Of a stretch of DNA of 64,000 bases, positions 34,415-47,357 are shown piece by piece. Numbering within the stretch: the first letter of the stretch is position 1; every line of letters starts with the position of its first letter. Made by a program: the position numbers and the translations under genes. The notes below the pieces were generated by a model that was given only the letters and a program-made list of their open reading frames with translations, made no database searches and was not told where the DNA came from. Origin of the DNA: Porodaedalea pini (Eukaryota; Basidiomycota; Agaricomycetes; Hymenochaetales; Hymenochaetaceae); NCBI GenBank assembly GCA_002794775.1, contig NBAY01000002.1:1612001-1676000 (forward strand). Reading direction: 5' to 3'.

Positions 34415-35511
34415 TGATAATACTGAGTTCCAGTTGTTAGTAAAAGGGAATCAGATGATTGAGTTCGAGGGAGACGTGTCTAGTGGGTCAATGCCCTCAT
34501 TCTGGTCGAGTTCCATGGGTTCCAGATTGAAGGATTCGAGTTGCGTGCATTCCAGTGTGTCAGGGGCAATGGAGTCGGGAGAGAGCGCTAGTAGGGAAGC
34601 ATTCGAAGCATAGCACCAACGGAGCACTTGAGATGTGTGGGGGATCATCGGTGGCTGTGTCAGAAGATGCGGAGACGCACTAACACTAGTGCGACTTCTT
34701 GGAGCGGGATTGTCCTCAGAATGGATGGCTGGTCCCTGTGCTTAACAGGATGTCGTCTGAAATGCCAGGGGGCGAGGCAATGTACAGAACTAAATCAGAA
34801 GATAAAAGACAAGAGGGGAGCGAGGTCGAGGTAACGAGAATGAAATGGAAACGAGGCAAAGACAGAACAGACGGAATGAGCACAATGAGCACAACGTGAA
34901 TAAAACGAAGTCGAGGTGAGCGATTTGAGTCACTAAGACACTGAAGTGTTCCTAGGGACTGTCCTGAGAGATATCACACAAAGTTAGGCGTCGAAACTCG
35001 GGGGTGGAATTGCTATCCTATCTACAACATTCAGCGCTCTATAAATACTAAACAAGTGTCCTGTGTAAACATGAAAGGTGAAATAAAATAAGACGAGTCC
35101 TCTATTGTCCTACCACTGAGCCTCCTGAGTGTTCCTTTGAGCAGCTTCACAATCCAAACTACTGAAAGGCAGGGACAGCACATGTTGACTTGGTGTAGTG
35201 TCGGTGAGCTTTGGGATCCTTTGTACAGAGCTGAAACGACCAATGCCGGGCTGGTGCATGTTCATTAGACAAAGGCAAATGAATGAACCTTTGGCAGGGT
35301 TGAGAGGACATGCACACAGATAAGTGCACCGGGGTCGGTCCGAGTAGCTGATGTGTGCGATCTGGTCATTGCATGCGTTCCGTGTTTGGGTAATCACTGC
35401 CGATCTGGGTGTACCGCTTTGCTCAATTGCTGAGTTGAGGCTCTTCGACTTCATGATGTACATCGTGTGCGTTCTGCTTGTTCCATGCCCAACAAACCAG
35501 TTGGTGTTACA
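34415..35511. repeat. Solo LTR G (another LTR family) inside A-3
   Basis: 1097 bp, TGATAATACTG...GGTGTTACA. Flanked by CCGC (34411-34414) and CTGC (35512-35515), consistent with a 4-bp duplication and one C-to-T change. It holds TATAAATAC at 35041-35049. No coding frame is supported. Seen once in the window. Confidence 0.75.
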
Positions 35512-37054
35512 CTGCATATCTCAATTACTATGCTGATGTCTTCTTGGAGAAAGGATTTGAGAAGCTACTGAACATCGACCCTGGGACCACATCATCGATT
35601 TCAAGCCTGATTTCAAGCCCAGTGACTGTAAAATCTACCCACTGATGCTGACAGAGCAACGGTCATTGAAAGACTTCCTTGACAAGAACCTGAAATCCAG
35701 CAGGATATGCAAATTGATCTCACCAATGGCGTCTCCCTTCTTTTTCATCAAGAAGGCTGACAAGTCCTTATGACCAATCCAGGACTACAGGAAGCTCAAT
35801 GAGGGCATGATAAAGAATAAGTACCCTCTCCCCCTCATCAACAAACTTGTCAACAAAGTCAAGAAGGTGAAGTTCATCACCAAACTTGACCTTTGCTGGG
35901 GGTACTACAACATCTGGATCCATGAAGGCAACAAGTGGAAGGCAGCATTCTGCACAAACATGGGTCTCTTTGAACCAACGGTGATGTTTTTTGGTCTTTG
36001 TAATGTGCCAGTGACATTCCAGGCATTCATCAACCACATCTTCAAGGACCTGATCTATGCAAACCTGATTATTGTTTACCTTGATGACATCCTGATCCTC
36101 TTGGAAACCATTGAGGAACACATCGAGACATCGAGACATGTACTTCAGATCCTTTGAGAGAACGGCCTCTACCTTAAACTGGAAAAATGCAAGTTCAATG
36201 TTAAAGTTGTGAAATACCTCGGTTATATCATTGGCGATGGTGAACTCAAGGCTGACCTGGCAAAGATGGAAGCGATTGAGAGCTGGCCCATCTCACAAAA
36301 TCTTAAGGAGCTTCAAAAGCTCTTTGGGATGGGCAACTGGCTAAGGCGATTCATCAAGGACTACAGCAAGGTGGTCCTACCACTGACGTCACTAACAGGC
36401 AAGAAGGGCTGGGTATGGGAGACTGAACAGCAGGAAGTGTTCAAGGGACTGAAGTGTCATCTCAGTTCACCTCCAGTCCTAGCGATCACCAACAATGAGG
36501 GCCCTTTCTACATTGAAGTGGACTCATTGAACTTTGCTCTGGGTGGCATGTTGTTGCAGAAGCAGGAAGGGAAGTGGAGGGTGATTGCCTACAGGTCAGA
36601 AGCACTCCTACCAGTGGAACAAAACTACAAGATCTATGACAAGGAGATGCTCACAATTGTCTCAGCGCTTAAGGAGTGGCAGCAGTACCTCCTCGGTGCC
36701 TGCCACAAATTCAAGATCTGGTCCAACCATGCCAATCTAATGTACTTCAGATCTATGCAAAAACTGAGCTATCATAAAGCTCATTAGTGAACTGAGCTTG
36801 AGGAATTCAACTTCCACCTTGAGCACAAGTTGGGAAAGATGATGGGCAAGGTGGACCTATTGTCATGCAAGGCAGGCTATGATGAAGGCAAGGATGACAA
36901 TGATGGTGTCATGTTCATCAAGGAGAAGTGGTTGAATCATGGGGTGGTGAGGATGTTGTGTGATGAGGTGTTGGGTCAAGTGGGTGAAGTGCAGAGGGTG
37001 CAGGATGAGTTGGAGAGGCTGACAGGTTTGATGGAAGTCAACAGTCTGTGATGG
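35512..37054 (+). pseudogene. pol: A-3 pol, RT and RNase H part
   Basis: RT is readable at 35807-36157 with YLDD (near 36075). RNase H is readable at 36209-36787 (FYIEVDSLNFALGGMLL). The 5' part of integrase follows and stops at 37054, where a C LTR is inserted. It is nearly devoid of CpG, and many Arg codons are changed. The rest of A-3 is not found. Confidence 0.88.
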
Positions 37055-37520
37055 TGTAGATCCTGACTTGGGGGTGTCTGGGATCAGTGGTCCTTTTGGG
37101 GATGTGATTGCGTGCTCTGGGAGGTTAGGGGTAGACTGCAGTAAGATCACTCGACGTACTGGTATGCATCAGTATGCTTTGGTATGCACCGGTACGTGTC
37201 GGTATCAAGAACTAAGGTCAGAAACTCCTGTCAGGTCTATACTTGACTGGTATGGAGTCAGTATGCATGGATAATCAACACCAGTATGATGTGATTACTG
37301 CGAGTGATGAGATTTGGGTTATGGAGTAAGAGACAAGAGATGGTTTCAAGAGATGAGATGCTAAAATGGAGATGGAATGACTACAAGGTTTATGAGAACT
37401 TAAGACAAATCGCACTCAAGTTACCCTGTCTGAGGGAGACTCTGTGGTAGAACTGACTTGTCCTCTACCTACGACATGAGGTGCATATTTATACCAAGTC
37501 CAAAGATCTATCTATAGTTA
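37055..37520 (-). repeat. Truncated LTR of family C
   Basis: Starts TGTAGATCCTGACTTGG after ATGG and follows the C LTR for about 465 bp. It is lost where palindromic element M1-1 begins. The rest of the LTR is not found beyond M1-1, so a deletion or rearrangement followed. Confidence 0.85.
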
Positions 37521-38369
37521 CAGCCATTTTCATAAGTCCTGCGACACGTGCATGTCATGTGAAATGAGCCGTGTCAGAGCCAAAGTGTTGAAAAATTAGA
37601 ATGAATGCCTATTTTCTCTGTAAATTCTGCACAGTACCTGCGCATTAAATACTCAAAAAAAAGGCATGGTTCTCAGGAGCAGAAATATGTAAAATATGGA
37701 GCAATAAATTGACTGTGTAGGTGGGTGGAGATCAAACAAGTGCAACTGGTCTGTTCTCTCACACATTTCCACTGAGATTCAAAAATTATGGCTCCCCTAC
37801 ATCTATCTATAAAATTCTTTCCTGTGTCTGTAAATTAAGTATATGACTATACCAACATCTCCTGAAAGTTTGAAGCCAATCCATTCAGTATTCATGGTGC
37901 AGCAGCAAGATTTGTGTTCTACTCTGCAAGACCTGTTGTGAGAAAAGGAGGGTGGAAAGAGCTTGAAGTGGAACACAAATCTTGCTGCTGCACCATGAAT
38001 ACTGAATGGATTGGCTTCAAACTTGCAGGATATGTTGGTATAGTCATATACTTAATTTACAGACACAGGAAAGAATTTTATAGATAGATGTAGGGGAGCC
38101 ATAATTTTTGAATCTCAGTGGAAATGTGTGAGAGAACAGACCAGTTGCACTTGTTTGATCTCCACCCACCTACACAGTCAATTTATTGCTCCATATTTTA
38201 CATATTTCTGCTCCTGAGAACTGTGCCTTTTTTTTGAGTACTTAATGAGCAGGTACTGTGCAGAATTCACAGAGAAAATAGGCATTCATTCTAATTTTTC
38301 AACACTTTGGCTCTGATGCAGCTCACTTCATGTGACATGCATGTGTCACAGGACTTATGAAAAAGGCTG
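37521..38369. mobile_element. M1-1: foldback element with a TA target duplication
   Basis: 849 bp. Two 399-bp arms (37521-37919 and 37971-38369) are near-perfect inverted copies around a 51-nt loop. The ends are CAGCC...GGCTG, flanked by TA (37519-37520 and 38370-38371). The TA duplication suggests a Tc1/mariner-type non-autonomous element. It has no coding capacity. A second copy is at 62849-63699. Confidence 0.9.
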
Positions 38370-38371
38370 TA

Positions 38372-38680
38372 AGACTGACTCGTATAGTAAAGCTTGAGTA
38401 AGAGGCTTAAGCAACTAATGCAGTAGTTTAGCATTAATTACATATTACATTGACGTGTACTTAGCTTGAGCACCTGGCTTGAGCACTTAGTGAAATTATC
38501 TGAGAAATCTGAGCTCTAGAAGATCTAAGGCTAACTGCTATTTGACACCTTAGAAACTAAATAACATACATCTCAGCCTCTCGACAACCTGAGAAGATGT
38601 TTGACTCAAGACAAGTCCAACTGACTCGGTGGAAATTGTGATTGTGAATGTTACACTGTTTTATTTCATTACACTTTCCA
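38372..38680. other. Unassigned sequence
   Basis: About 310 bp without an open frame or a match to other parts of the window. It lies between M1-1 and the H-2 fragment. I see nothing functional in it. Confidence 0.4.
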
Positions 38681-39123
38681 GTATGACAGCACCATTCTGT
38701 CCCAATTCATTGATAGAAAATAGTATCCAATTGCATACCGATCACAAGTGGTTAGTCAAGCAGAGTGCAATTATGAAATCTATGACAAAGAGATGTTTGT
38801 GATCATGTGTGCATTGGATGACTGGCGACAATATCTTCTGGGAGCAACACAAACTTTCGAAATCTGGTCAGATCACCTCAACCTCCAGTATTTCTGAAAA
38901 CCCCAGAAGATTAACCACCAACAAGCAAGATGGCTACAGGAGTTAGTGGACTATGACTTCAAACTGTTCCATAAACCAGGTGCCCTGATGACTAAGGCTG
39001 ACCTCCTCTCAAGACAAGCAGACCATGAGAGGGGGGAGAATGACAATATCGACATCGTTTTGCTCAAGCCAGACCTATTCATAAATGAAACACTGCTAGA
39101 AGCACTGGATGCAGATTTCATTA
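38681..39123 (+). pseudogene. pol: H-2 pol fragment (RNase H, start of integrase region)
   Basis: Encodes an RNase H remnant (SQFIDRK, then [26 protein letters not shown]) and DYDFKLFHKPGALMTKADLLSRQADHERG. It matches the minus-strand H-1 pol. The 5' part of H-2 is missing. It stops at element M2. Confidence 0.85.
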
Positions 39124-40199
39124 CTGCCCTTTTCAGAAGTATTGTCACATGTGATTTCACTGATTTTTGTGCCACAAGAGCCTCAAAACACAAACATTTT
39201 CATATCTCAACCAAAAGTTGACATTTTTGTGTCATCTAAGTTTCTAAATTCATTTGTTTATCTCATATTTCATATTTCAACAAGAGTGATAAGAAATAGT
39301 CAAAATTGGAGTCCAAAACAGTAAAAATGCTGTTTTTGAACCCATTTCCCTTGTTCATTTTTTCCTGTACTCAGATTTCACTGTACAGTGCTCCAGACCA
39401 GCCCAGAATTCCAGTATTAGTCTATTATGAATTTACAGACTGATTTTGAGATGTATTGTGAGGTAGATGTGCTGAATTGGTGCATGCCTAAAACACACAA
39501 ATCCCCTCTGTTTCTGCAAGCCCCCCAGCCCCCAGGAAAAATTCTTCTCAACTAATTTCATGCATGTAAATTCATTCAAAGTGTATTGGAAGAGATTTGA
39601 GCAGCATCCATAGATACAGGCTTGCTTCATGAATCAGGGATATGTTCACAAGAATAGTGCATACAGTCAGAATCTGGTACTCATTTCAGCTCACTGGTTG
39701 ATGCTAGAGCCCTGGATGCTGCTAAAATCTCTTCCAATACACTTTGAATGAATTTACATGCATGAAATTAGTTGAGAAGAATTTTTCCTGGGGGCTGGGG
39801 GGCTTGCAGAAACAGAGGGGATTTGTGTGTTTTAGGCATGCACCAATTCAGCACATCTACCTCACAATACATCTCAAAATCAGTCTGTAAATTCATAATA
39901 GACTAATACTGGAATTCTGGGCTGGTCTGGAGCACTGTACAGTGAAATCTGAGTACAGGAAAAAATGAACAAGGGAAATGGGTTCAAAAACAGCATTTTT
40001 ACTGTTTTGGACTCCAATTTTGACTATTTCTTATCACTCTTGTTGAAATATGAAATATGAGATAAACAAATGAATTTAGCAACTTAGATGACACAAAAAT
40101 GTCAACTTTTGGTTGAGATATGAAAATGTTTGTGTTTTGAGGCTCTTGTGGCACAAAAATCAGTGAAATCACATGTGACAATACTTCTGAAAAGGGCAG
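39124..40199. mobile_element. M2: foldback element with a TA target duplication
   Basis: 1076 bp. Arms 39124-39610 and 39713-40199 (487 bp each) are near-perfect inverted copies around a 102-nt loop. The ends are CTGCCCTTTTCAG...CTGAAAAGGGCAG, with TA at 39122-39123 and 40200-40201. The end sequence resembles that of M1 (CAGCCTTTTTCAT). It has no protein-coding capacity. Confidence 0.9.
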
Positions 40200-40211
40200 T
40201 AAAGACAGATC

Positions 40212-42088
40212 TGTCAGTGACAGACTACGGGTATGCAAGAGGTAACCGGGTCATGCGGTGTAGTGCTCAATTCACGCTTAGGCGTCAGCCGTCCCAGCAT
40301 ACCACCTGCTTTATTTATTATTATATACAGATACAAACCCCATAAACACAGTCAAGCACTTCGTTTCATCACTGTCTATCTTACACTTCACATTTCACAT
40401 GCTCGAATGGTCACACTCGGCCATTCGAGCATCAATATACCTTCGAATCTTTCATATGATCCATTAGTAACCTCATAAATACATTTGAATACTTTCATAC
40501 ACCCATTCGAACACTCATACCACTTCCTATTCACACTTGAACACTTTATTTCCTTTATATTCATTCCATATCCCACTATATACATGCTCGAGCACTCTTT
40601 CCACTTCATATCCACTCGTTTGAACACTTATAGTGCAGCCGGATCACGCAGTTGGGCTCAGGGAATGCATTGGGTTCCAGCATGGGTCGCTCGAACAGTC
40701 CTCGGGCCGTCGATGTTCAATGTATCACGCTCGAACGACCAGATTCCGTCATTTGCTGCATTCTCCATGGGGCTCGAGTGTTATTTATCATCATCTATCA
40801 CTTCCAGAGTGTGCATTTGTCACCATCACGCCCTAGGAACATTTGAGGATGTTCGAATGGAGTTGTTGGGAGCACACATGATAAGTTTCTTGGGTTTCAT
40901 TGGTCTTTTTATTGATGTCGAACCATTATTCCCCTTTGAGTTCATGATTTATCATGTTCTCGAGTCATTCCATCCCTAACATATGACTATTCTGACTCGA
41001 ATACACACTGCACGCACTCCTCCACCTCCGTATGTACGTTCGACACCGGTACTGAGCTTGTTTCGCCTAGAGTATAAATAGTGCACACCTTTGTACTCAT
41101 TCTGCAGAGGGAATACACCCCCAGTTTGCCCCACAGTACATATTTCGAGTCTCATAAGTTGTTCTCATCTCCAGTTCATCCCTGCTCTGCTTTAACAAGC
41201 TTGGCCAAGTGCTCAAATAGCACGTTCGGTTCACCACATACGCTCAAAACCGATATTCCAAGTCTTTGAGTGCCTGACAAACCCAACAGGGTATCATACC
41301 TGCATACTTCCGTCGCCCCGCACATTCGCTGCCTAATAAGAAGTCACTCAATCACATTGGGATACGTTCGAACACGTTCGAGCACCTTTTCGAGCGCGTT
41401 CGAACGCTCGACGAGGGATCTGAACCATCCGGAACAGCCTGATACAGCCCTGTACCTACCTCAACTTCAGATTTCAATCGCTATAGTTATAGGGTCTGTG
41501 TTGGGAGCTCAATTCTGACAGAATCAAGCACTTTGGCAAAGCTTCTGAACCAGTAGAGCCATTGTCTTGAACGTTTGGTCACTCCATTTCTATTTGGTTG
41601 TCCCTCCTCAACTATTGAGTCACCGCAGTCTCCCTTGGAAGAATATAGATTCGCCCTCGAGTCGACCGTTTGGTCTACAAAAGAGTCTGCATCACAATAG
41701 CGGAACTCAGTCAGAGGAAGAGGGGGAGAGAGAGCAATGAGCCAGGGGAGCTGACACAGCGCAAAGGTAAGGGACAGCTTCTGGACATAGCCAGGTAGAA
41801 TTGACCAGGTTGAAACTAAGGGATAAGTACAGGAGGACTACCTACTTATATACCCTTCAGAGGCTGTGCACAGACCAGGGAATTAGCTACTACATAAGGA
41901 TGGATGAAAGAACGTTATGGAACTTCATAGAACAATGCATCATAGGATCAGTCAGCAAGTGATGAGAGTGTGGGAAAAAGACATAATGGACATGAGTAAG
42001 TCAGAATAAGCATGATTAGTAATGAGTGGATAAGATAAGATGAGGTAAAATAATAAGAGAATAAAATAATTAAAAATCATCCATGACA
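40212..42088 (-). repeat. H-1 3' LTR, split by solo LTR D-2
   Basis: LTR halves 40212-40258 and 41700-42088 together match 48197-48629. The plus-strand reading starts TGTCAGTGACAGACTACGG and ends TCATCCATGACA. D-2 sits between GCGG duplicates. Confidence 0.92.
40259..41699 (+). repeat. Solo LTR D-2 inside the H-1 LTR
   Basis: 1441 bp, TGTAGTGCTC...CATCACAATA, with a perfect GCGG duplication at 40255-40258 and 41700-41703. It matches D-1. TTCGA words are frequent (for example GTTCGAACACGTTCGAGC near 41365). It has TATAAATAG at about 41071. Confidence 0.93.
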
Positions 42089-42119
42089 TGACCCTCTCCT
42101 TCAAGGCGAGCATCCCAAT

Positions 42120-45100
42120 CACCCATGTTCCCTACCCTGGAACTTACCAGCCCACCACTGTGCCACTCCTTCCTGCCTTCCAGGCTCTGTCATTTTGAAT
42201 ATGGGTCGGAACTTTAGCTGTGACATTTCCAAGGTGTTAAGGATTCCAGGAGCACTGGGAGTTGACTTGTGGAAGTCATCGATGGCTTTTTGAGAGTTCG
42301 TCAAATTCTCAATTGGCTCCCAGGTGCATTCTTCATTTGGGTATCCTTTCCAGTGTACGAGGTATTTGAGCTTTCCTCAGACAAGCTTGGAGTCAACAAT
42401 CTTTTTGACCTCATATTCCGGCACATCATCAATGATTTCTGGTGGGGGTGGAGGATCTCGCTTTTGTGACATATACTGCAGCTTGTTGTATGGGGAGAGG
42501 AGCACTTCATTGAAAACCAGATAGACTTTCTTCCATGTATGTGGTAGTTTAAGCCTATATGCTGACATGCCGATTTTCTTTTCAATGATGAAAGGCCCAT
42601 AGCGTTTGTCTCCCAGCTTCTTCATAGGATGATCTGTCATCAAGTGAGTTCCTTCAAGCATGACCTTATCTCCAGGTTTATACTCGATGGATTCTCCTTT
42701 TGTCCTGTCATAGAAGTGCTTCATGGTTTCAGCCACATGTTTCAATGCTGATTTGGTTTCCTCTCTGATCTTGGCCATTCGGTCAGCAAATTGCTTGGCA
42801 GACTCATTGGTCAATTCACGTCTAGGATTCATGCCCTTGTATGGGTGTCTCCCATAGTTGATGAAAAAGGGTGACACTCCTGTCGACGTCTGTTCCTTGT
42901 CATTGTACGTGAATTCTGCTAGCGCAAGCCATTCCGCCCAGTCTGACTGATGGTGGTTAACAAAGAGATGGAGGTATTGTTTGATCTCTTGGTTTATCCA
43001 TTCTGTCTGGCCATCCATCTGTGGGTGATATGTCATTGATGGGTTTCCCTCAATGCCCAATAACCGGTATAGTTCATTCATGAACTTGGATTTGAACTGT
43101 GATCCTCTGTCATGAATAAACTTGTGCGGTATGCCATGTAGCCTGAAGACATGATCCCAGTAGAGCCTCGCCATTCCTTCCAACATTATGCTCACTGAGG
43201 TAGGAATCGCATGTACCTGTTTGCTGAACCTGTTGACGAAGACACAGATTGTGTTGTGCCCATTGGACTTGGGGAGTTCACCGATCAGGTCTGCCGTGAC
43301 AATTTCCCATGGACCTTTTGGGATCTCATTCAGATTCAGGGGATTATGCAGTTTTGCTCAGTGTGCCTTGGTACGTTGGCACACATCACATCCCTCGACA
43401 TACATTTGAACATCTCACTGTATTCCCAGCCACCAGTAGTTGTGTGTGATCAACTCGTGGGTCTTATAGTGTCCTGGGTGTCCTGTGAGTGTGCTGTCAT
43501 GATGGTTTCGAATGATGTCTTCCCAGAGTTTATGGTCTTTTGGTACATAGATCCTGCCCTTCCACATCAACATCCCTTCTTCTTCCTCATCCCATTCTCA
43601 TTCCTTCCATTCCAACGCCTTCACAATGGCCCTGTCCCTGTTGTTTCGTACCCTCTTGATTCATTTAACAAAGTCTGCATCCAGTGCTTCTAGCAGTGTT
43701 TTGTTTACAAATAGGTCTGGCTTGAGCAAAATGATGTCGATATTGTCATTCTCCCCCCTCTCATGGTCTGCTTGTCTTGAGAGGAGGTCAGCCTTAGTCA
43801 TCAGGGCACCTGATTTATGGAACAGTTTGAAGTCATAGTCCACTAACTCCTGTAGCCATCTTGCTTGTTGGTGGTTAATCTTCTGGGGTTTTCAGAAATA
43901 CTGGAGGTTGAGGTGGTCTGACCAGATTTCAAAAGTCTGCTTTGCTCCCAGAAGATATTGTCACCAGTCATCCAACGCACACATGATCGCAAACATCTCT
44001 TTGTCATAGATTTCATAATTGCACTCTGCTTGGATAAGTGCTTGCAATCAGTATGCGATTGGATGCCATTTTCTGTTAATGAATTGGGACAGGATGGTGC
44101 CATTAGCGAAATGTGATGAGTCAGCCTCTACCCAAAATTGACCATCATCAGTAGGTACTGTAAGTATGGGTTCCTCACAGAGCTTCTGTTTCAGATGTTC
44201 AAAGGCATCCTGTTGCTCTACCTCCCACTTCCACTCTACATCTCCGGTCAACACTGTCAAGGGCTTTGCATAGTGACTGAATGCTAGGATAAAGCGGTGG
44301 TAGTAGTTGCAGAACCCAAGGAAAGACTGTAGTTCTTTCTTGTTCTTAGGAACTGGCCAATCTTTTACACCTGCCACTTTAGCTGGATCCATGTGAATCT
44401 GTCCATTGCCAAGGACATGCCCGAGATAGTTTACAGTCTCTTGAGTGAAGCTGCACTTTTCTGGCTTTAAGAACAACTTGTTCGCTCGCAACACTTCCAG
44501 GACTTGTCAGACGAGCTTGTCATGATGTTCATGAGTTCGTGTGAAGATCAGGATGTTGTCCATGTAGACTATGACATGTCCATCATTGACAAGTTCTTGA
44601 AAGATCTTGTTCATGAATCCTTGGAAGGTTGCCAGTGAGTTTGTGAGACCAAAGAACATGACCGTTGGTTCGAATAGACCATGGTTTGTCCTGAAGGTGG
44701 CTTTATGCTCATCACCCTCTTGAATCTGAATGTTATTGTAACCCCAGCGTATGTCAGGCTTTGTGAAGAATTTCACCTGCTTTGTCTTGTCAATGAGCTC
44801 TTGGATTAGAGGTAACGGGTATTTATTCTTAACCATCATGTCATTGAGTTTGTGATAATCCTGTATGGGGCAAAGCTTGCCATCCTTCTTTTTGATGAAG
44901 AAGAAGGGGGATGCCATCTCAGATTGAGAGTTGCAAATATGGCCAGTTCTCAGGTTTTTGGTGAGGAATTCGTCCAGTGCCACCTGTTCTGATGGACTGA
45001 GTGGGTAGATCTTACAGTCAGAGAGCTTTGAGCCTGGTTTAAGTTCAATAGTATGATCCCAAGGGGTCTCTCTGGTAACTGATCGAATTCCTGTTCGCTG

Positions 45101-46242
45101 AAGACGTCTGCAAACTCTTTGACATAGTCTGGGACCTCCTCAAGTACCTGTTGCCTGACCTTCAGCGCTTTTCTCAGATCAGACTTAATATACCTGTCCC
45201 AATCAAAGAGAAAGAGCTGATCACCATCTTCAAGTTCCACTAGATCAAGGTTTTCATCAGGGTCTGCGTCAATGTCCTCTAGGCTACAGATATAGCCGCA
45301 TACATCGGGGTATCAATCAAATTCGATCATTGACTTTTGCCAGTCGATGTTGGGATTGTGCAGCTTTAACCATTCATGTCCAATGAACACATCTGTTTTC
45401 CCTAGATCTGTGACTGCGAAGTGGATGCACTCTGAATGGTCTTTAATTGTCATGTGCATTTTCACAAATTCCGTGATCGAACCGTCCTTATTGAGCGTGC
45501 TGTCAGCATTATAAACTTGGATCGGGATGGGTGTCTTTTTTGTCCTGATCTGATGCTTTTTGATGAAGGATCAGTTGATACATGAGCCAGTGCAGCCACT
45601 GTCCAGTAGTACATCTACCTTGAACTGATTACCAGTGTTGGTCATTTGAAGGAGAATCGGTACCATGAGCTGTTGTCCTCAAGACCCTCTTACAAACCAT
45701 TTCAGACCCCTCAGGTCCCTGACAGCTGCCACAGCATCTGATTCTTCTAGTGCAATGATTTGACGCACTGTCTCCTCATTTGCTTCAGCATGCCTCTGCT
45801 GTTTCATCCACACTCAGAGAGTCATTAAAGCACTTTCAAGTTTATCCTCTTTGAGATGCCGTACAACCCATGGTGCTGTGAAGGGGACAGGGTGGTCTCT
45901 CCAGGATTTCCTCTTAGCTTGTTTCGACAAGTTTTCATTTTTCACAGATTTCGGTTCAGTTCCGGCCAAGGAAGAAATAGAATTAAAAGATTTGGGAAAG
46001 GATTTTACATGAGTTTCAGACACAGGAATAGAGCAAGATGATGAGACAGAAATGTTGTTATATGAAGGCATATCTACCCTACTAACTACTGGTACAGGAA
46101 TAAAAGGAATATTTTTGCAAGTGGCATTGTTTTCTACATTTTTTTGTTTTTTATCTAAATTATCTATAGAGTCCATAGGATTATCAAAAGTGGCTGTTTG
46201 AAAAACTGAAACTGAACCTATCCCAGTCAGTGCTGTGTTCAC
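42120..46242 (-). pseudogene. pol: H-1 pol (protease, RT, RNase H, integrase, chromodomain)
   Basis: Read downward from the end of gag in the -1 frame. A linker is at 46242-45814, then a retropepsin motif DSG (VLLDSGCTGS). RT is at 44983-44507; its active site reads YMDN (Asn codon 44557-44555), so the second catalytic Asp is lost. RNase H is at 44494-43661. The integrase core is at 43195-42377 (HDRGSQF, GQTEWINQEIKQYL), with a GPF motif (RYGPFIIEKK). The chromodomain (YLVHWKGY) follows after a TGA. Numerous other stops match CGA-to-TGA. Confidence 0.88.
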
Positions 46243-47357
46243 TGCTGGGGCTCTGCAAAATCCAACTCCTGCTCAAAGAGTGTCTCCTCTTCTTCTTCCG
46301 CAAAGTCTGACTCCTTGAGCATTGTGGTCTCGTCTGCCCAGACTTTTCTCTCTTGTGGTTCCATTCCCATCAACACAGCCCTTATCACTTCCTTTCTCTT
46401 TGGGCAATTTGCCTTTTGGTGTCCCTGCCCTCCACAGTAGTAGCAGGCACCCGATTGCCTTAACTCTTCTAGTGATACATCCATTGGTTTCCCCATGCCT
46501 CCATATGTGACTCTGGTGGTGTTGCGCCTTTCAGGGATTCTAGGTGCAAATGTCTGGGCAAGTTTAGGTGGGGGGGCCTGAGGTCTGAGCAGAGCAGCGT
46601 GCATCTGTTCAATGGCCCTCATCTGGCATCTTGTGTTGTCAAATCGAACAGCTTTTTCCTGCCAACCTTTGTACGTGGTCAGGACTGGGTTGCTCATTTG
46701 GATTTGGTACATGATTTCTTTATCCAAGGCTTTCATCAGCTTGTAGATGAGGGTGTCATCATTCTTGGCATTGTCATCATATCCTGCTGCTTGGCGATAG
46801 ATGTCGAACTGTTGGAAGAATTGATCAGCGGTGATGTCTCAAGTGTGCTTCCAGCTGTCCAGCTTCTGCATGGTGTTTTGTCACTCATTCGGGTCTCTGA
46901 ATGCCGCTTCTAGCTGTTTATTGAACTTCTGGTGGCTGACGAGTGAGAAGATCAGGTATCCATCCATTTTGATGCTTTCCAAGAAGTTCTGGGCCCAGAG
47001 TGCCACTGCACATTCTGTCATGAACGATAACACAAAAAGGAAGTAGTCCTTGTCATTCACAAAGTCTCTGGCATTAGCTTCAACATATAAGGTGATGGTG
47101 CATTTGAACTTCTTATAGTCTCACCTGTTGAATGTCTCAGGTTTGGTGATGTGTCTTCCTCCATTACTGTTCATCATTTGGGGAGGGGAAGCAGGTACTG
47201 CTGTGGCTGCTGCTGGTGTGGGGGTTGCCAACAATCCCAGGCCATGTAGCATGTTGATGATCTCTTGCATCATGTTGTTTGAGATCATTGGTGCTCCTGC
47301 AGCTGGTGCAATGGGGGCTTGGGGTTCCACCATGATGGGTGATGGTGTTGGTGGCAA
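46239..47357 (-). pseudogene. gag: H-1 gag
   Basis: N-terminal part at 47357-47121 (Pro/Ala-rich, then GGRHITKPETFN). A stop and two more interruptions lie in the capsid-like part. The C-terminal part at 46736-46239 is open and has a zinc knuckle CYYCGGQGHQKANC (C-X2-C-X4-H-X4-C) and an acidic tail (ELDFAEPQQ). Pol continues in the -1 frame, as in family A. Confidence 0.87.

Noticed and set aside
35110..35517. 135-codon minus-strand frame in LTR G
   Set aside because: Lies wholly in an LTR, no homology to known domains that I recognise, likely chance.
41081..41518. Open frames within solo LTR D-2
   Set aside because: Not conserved as intact frames in D-1 and have no domain.
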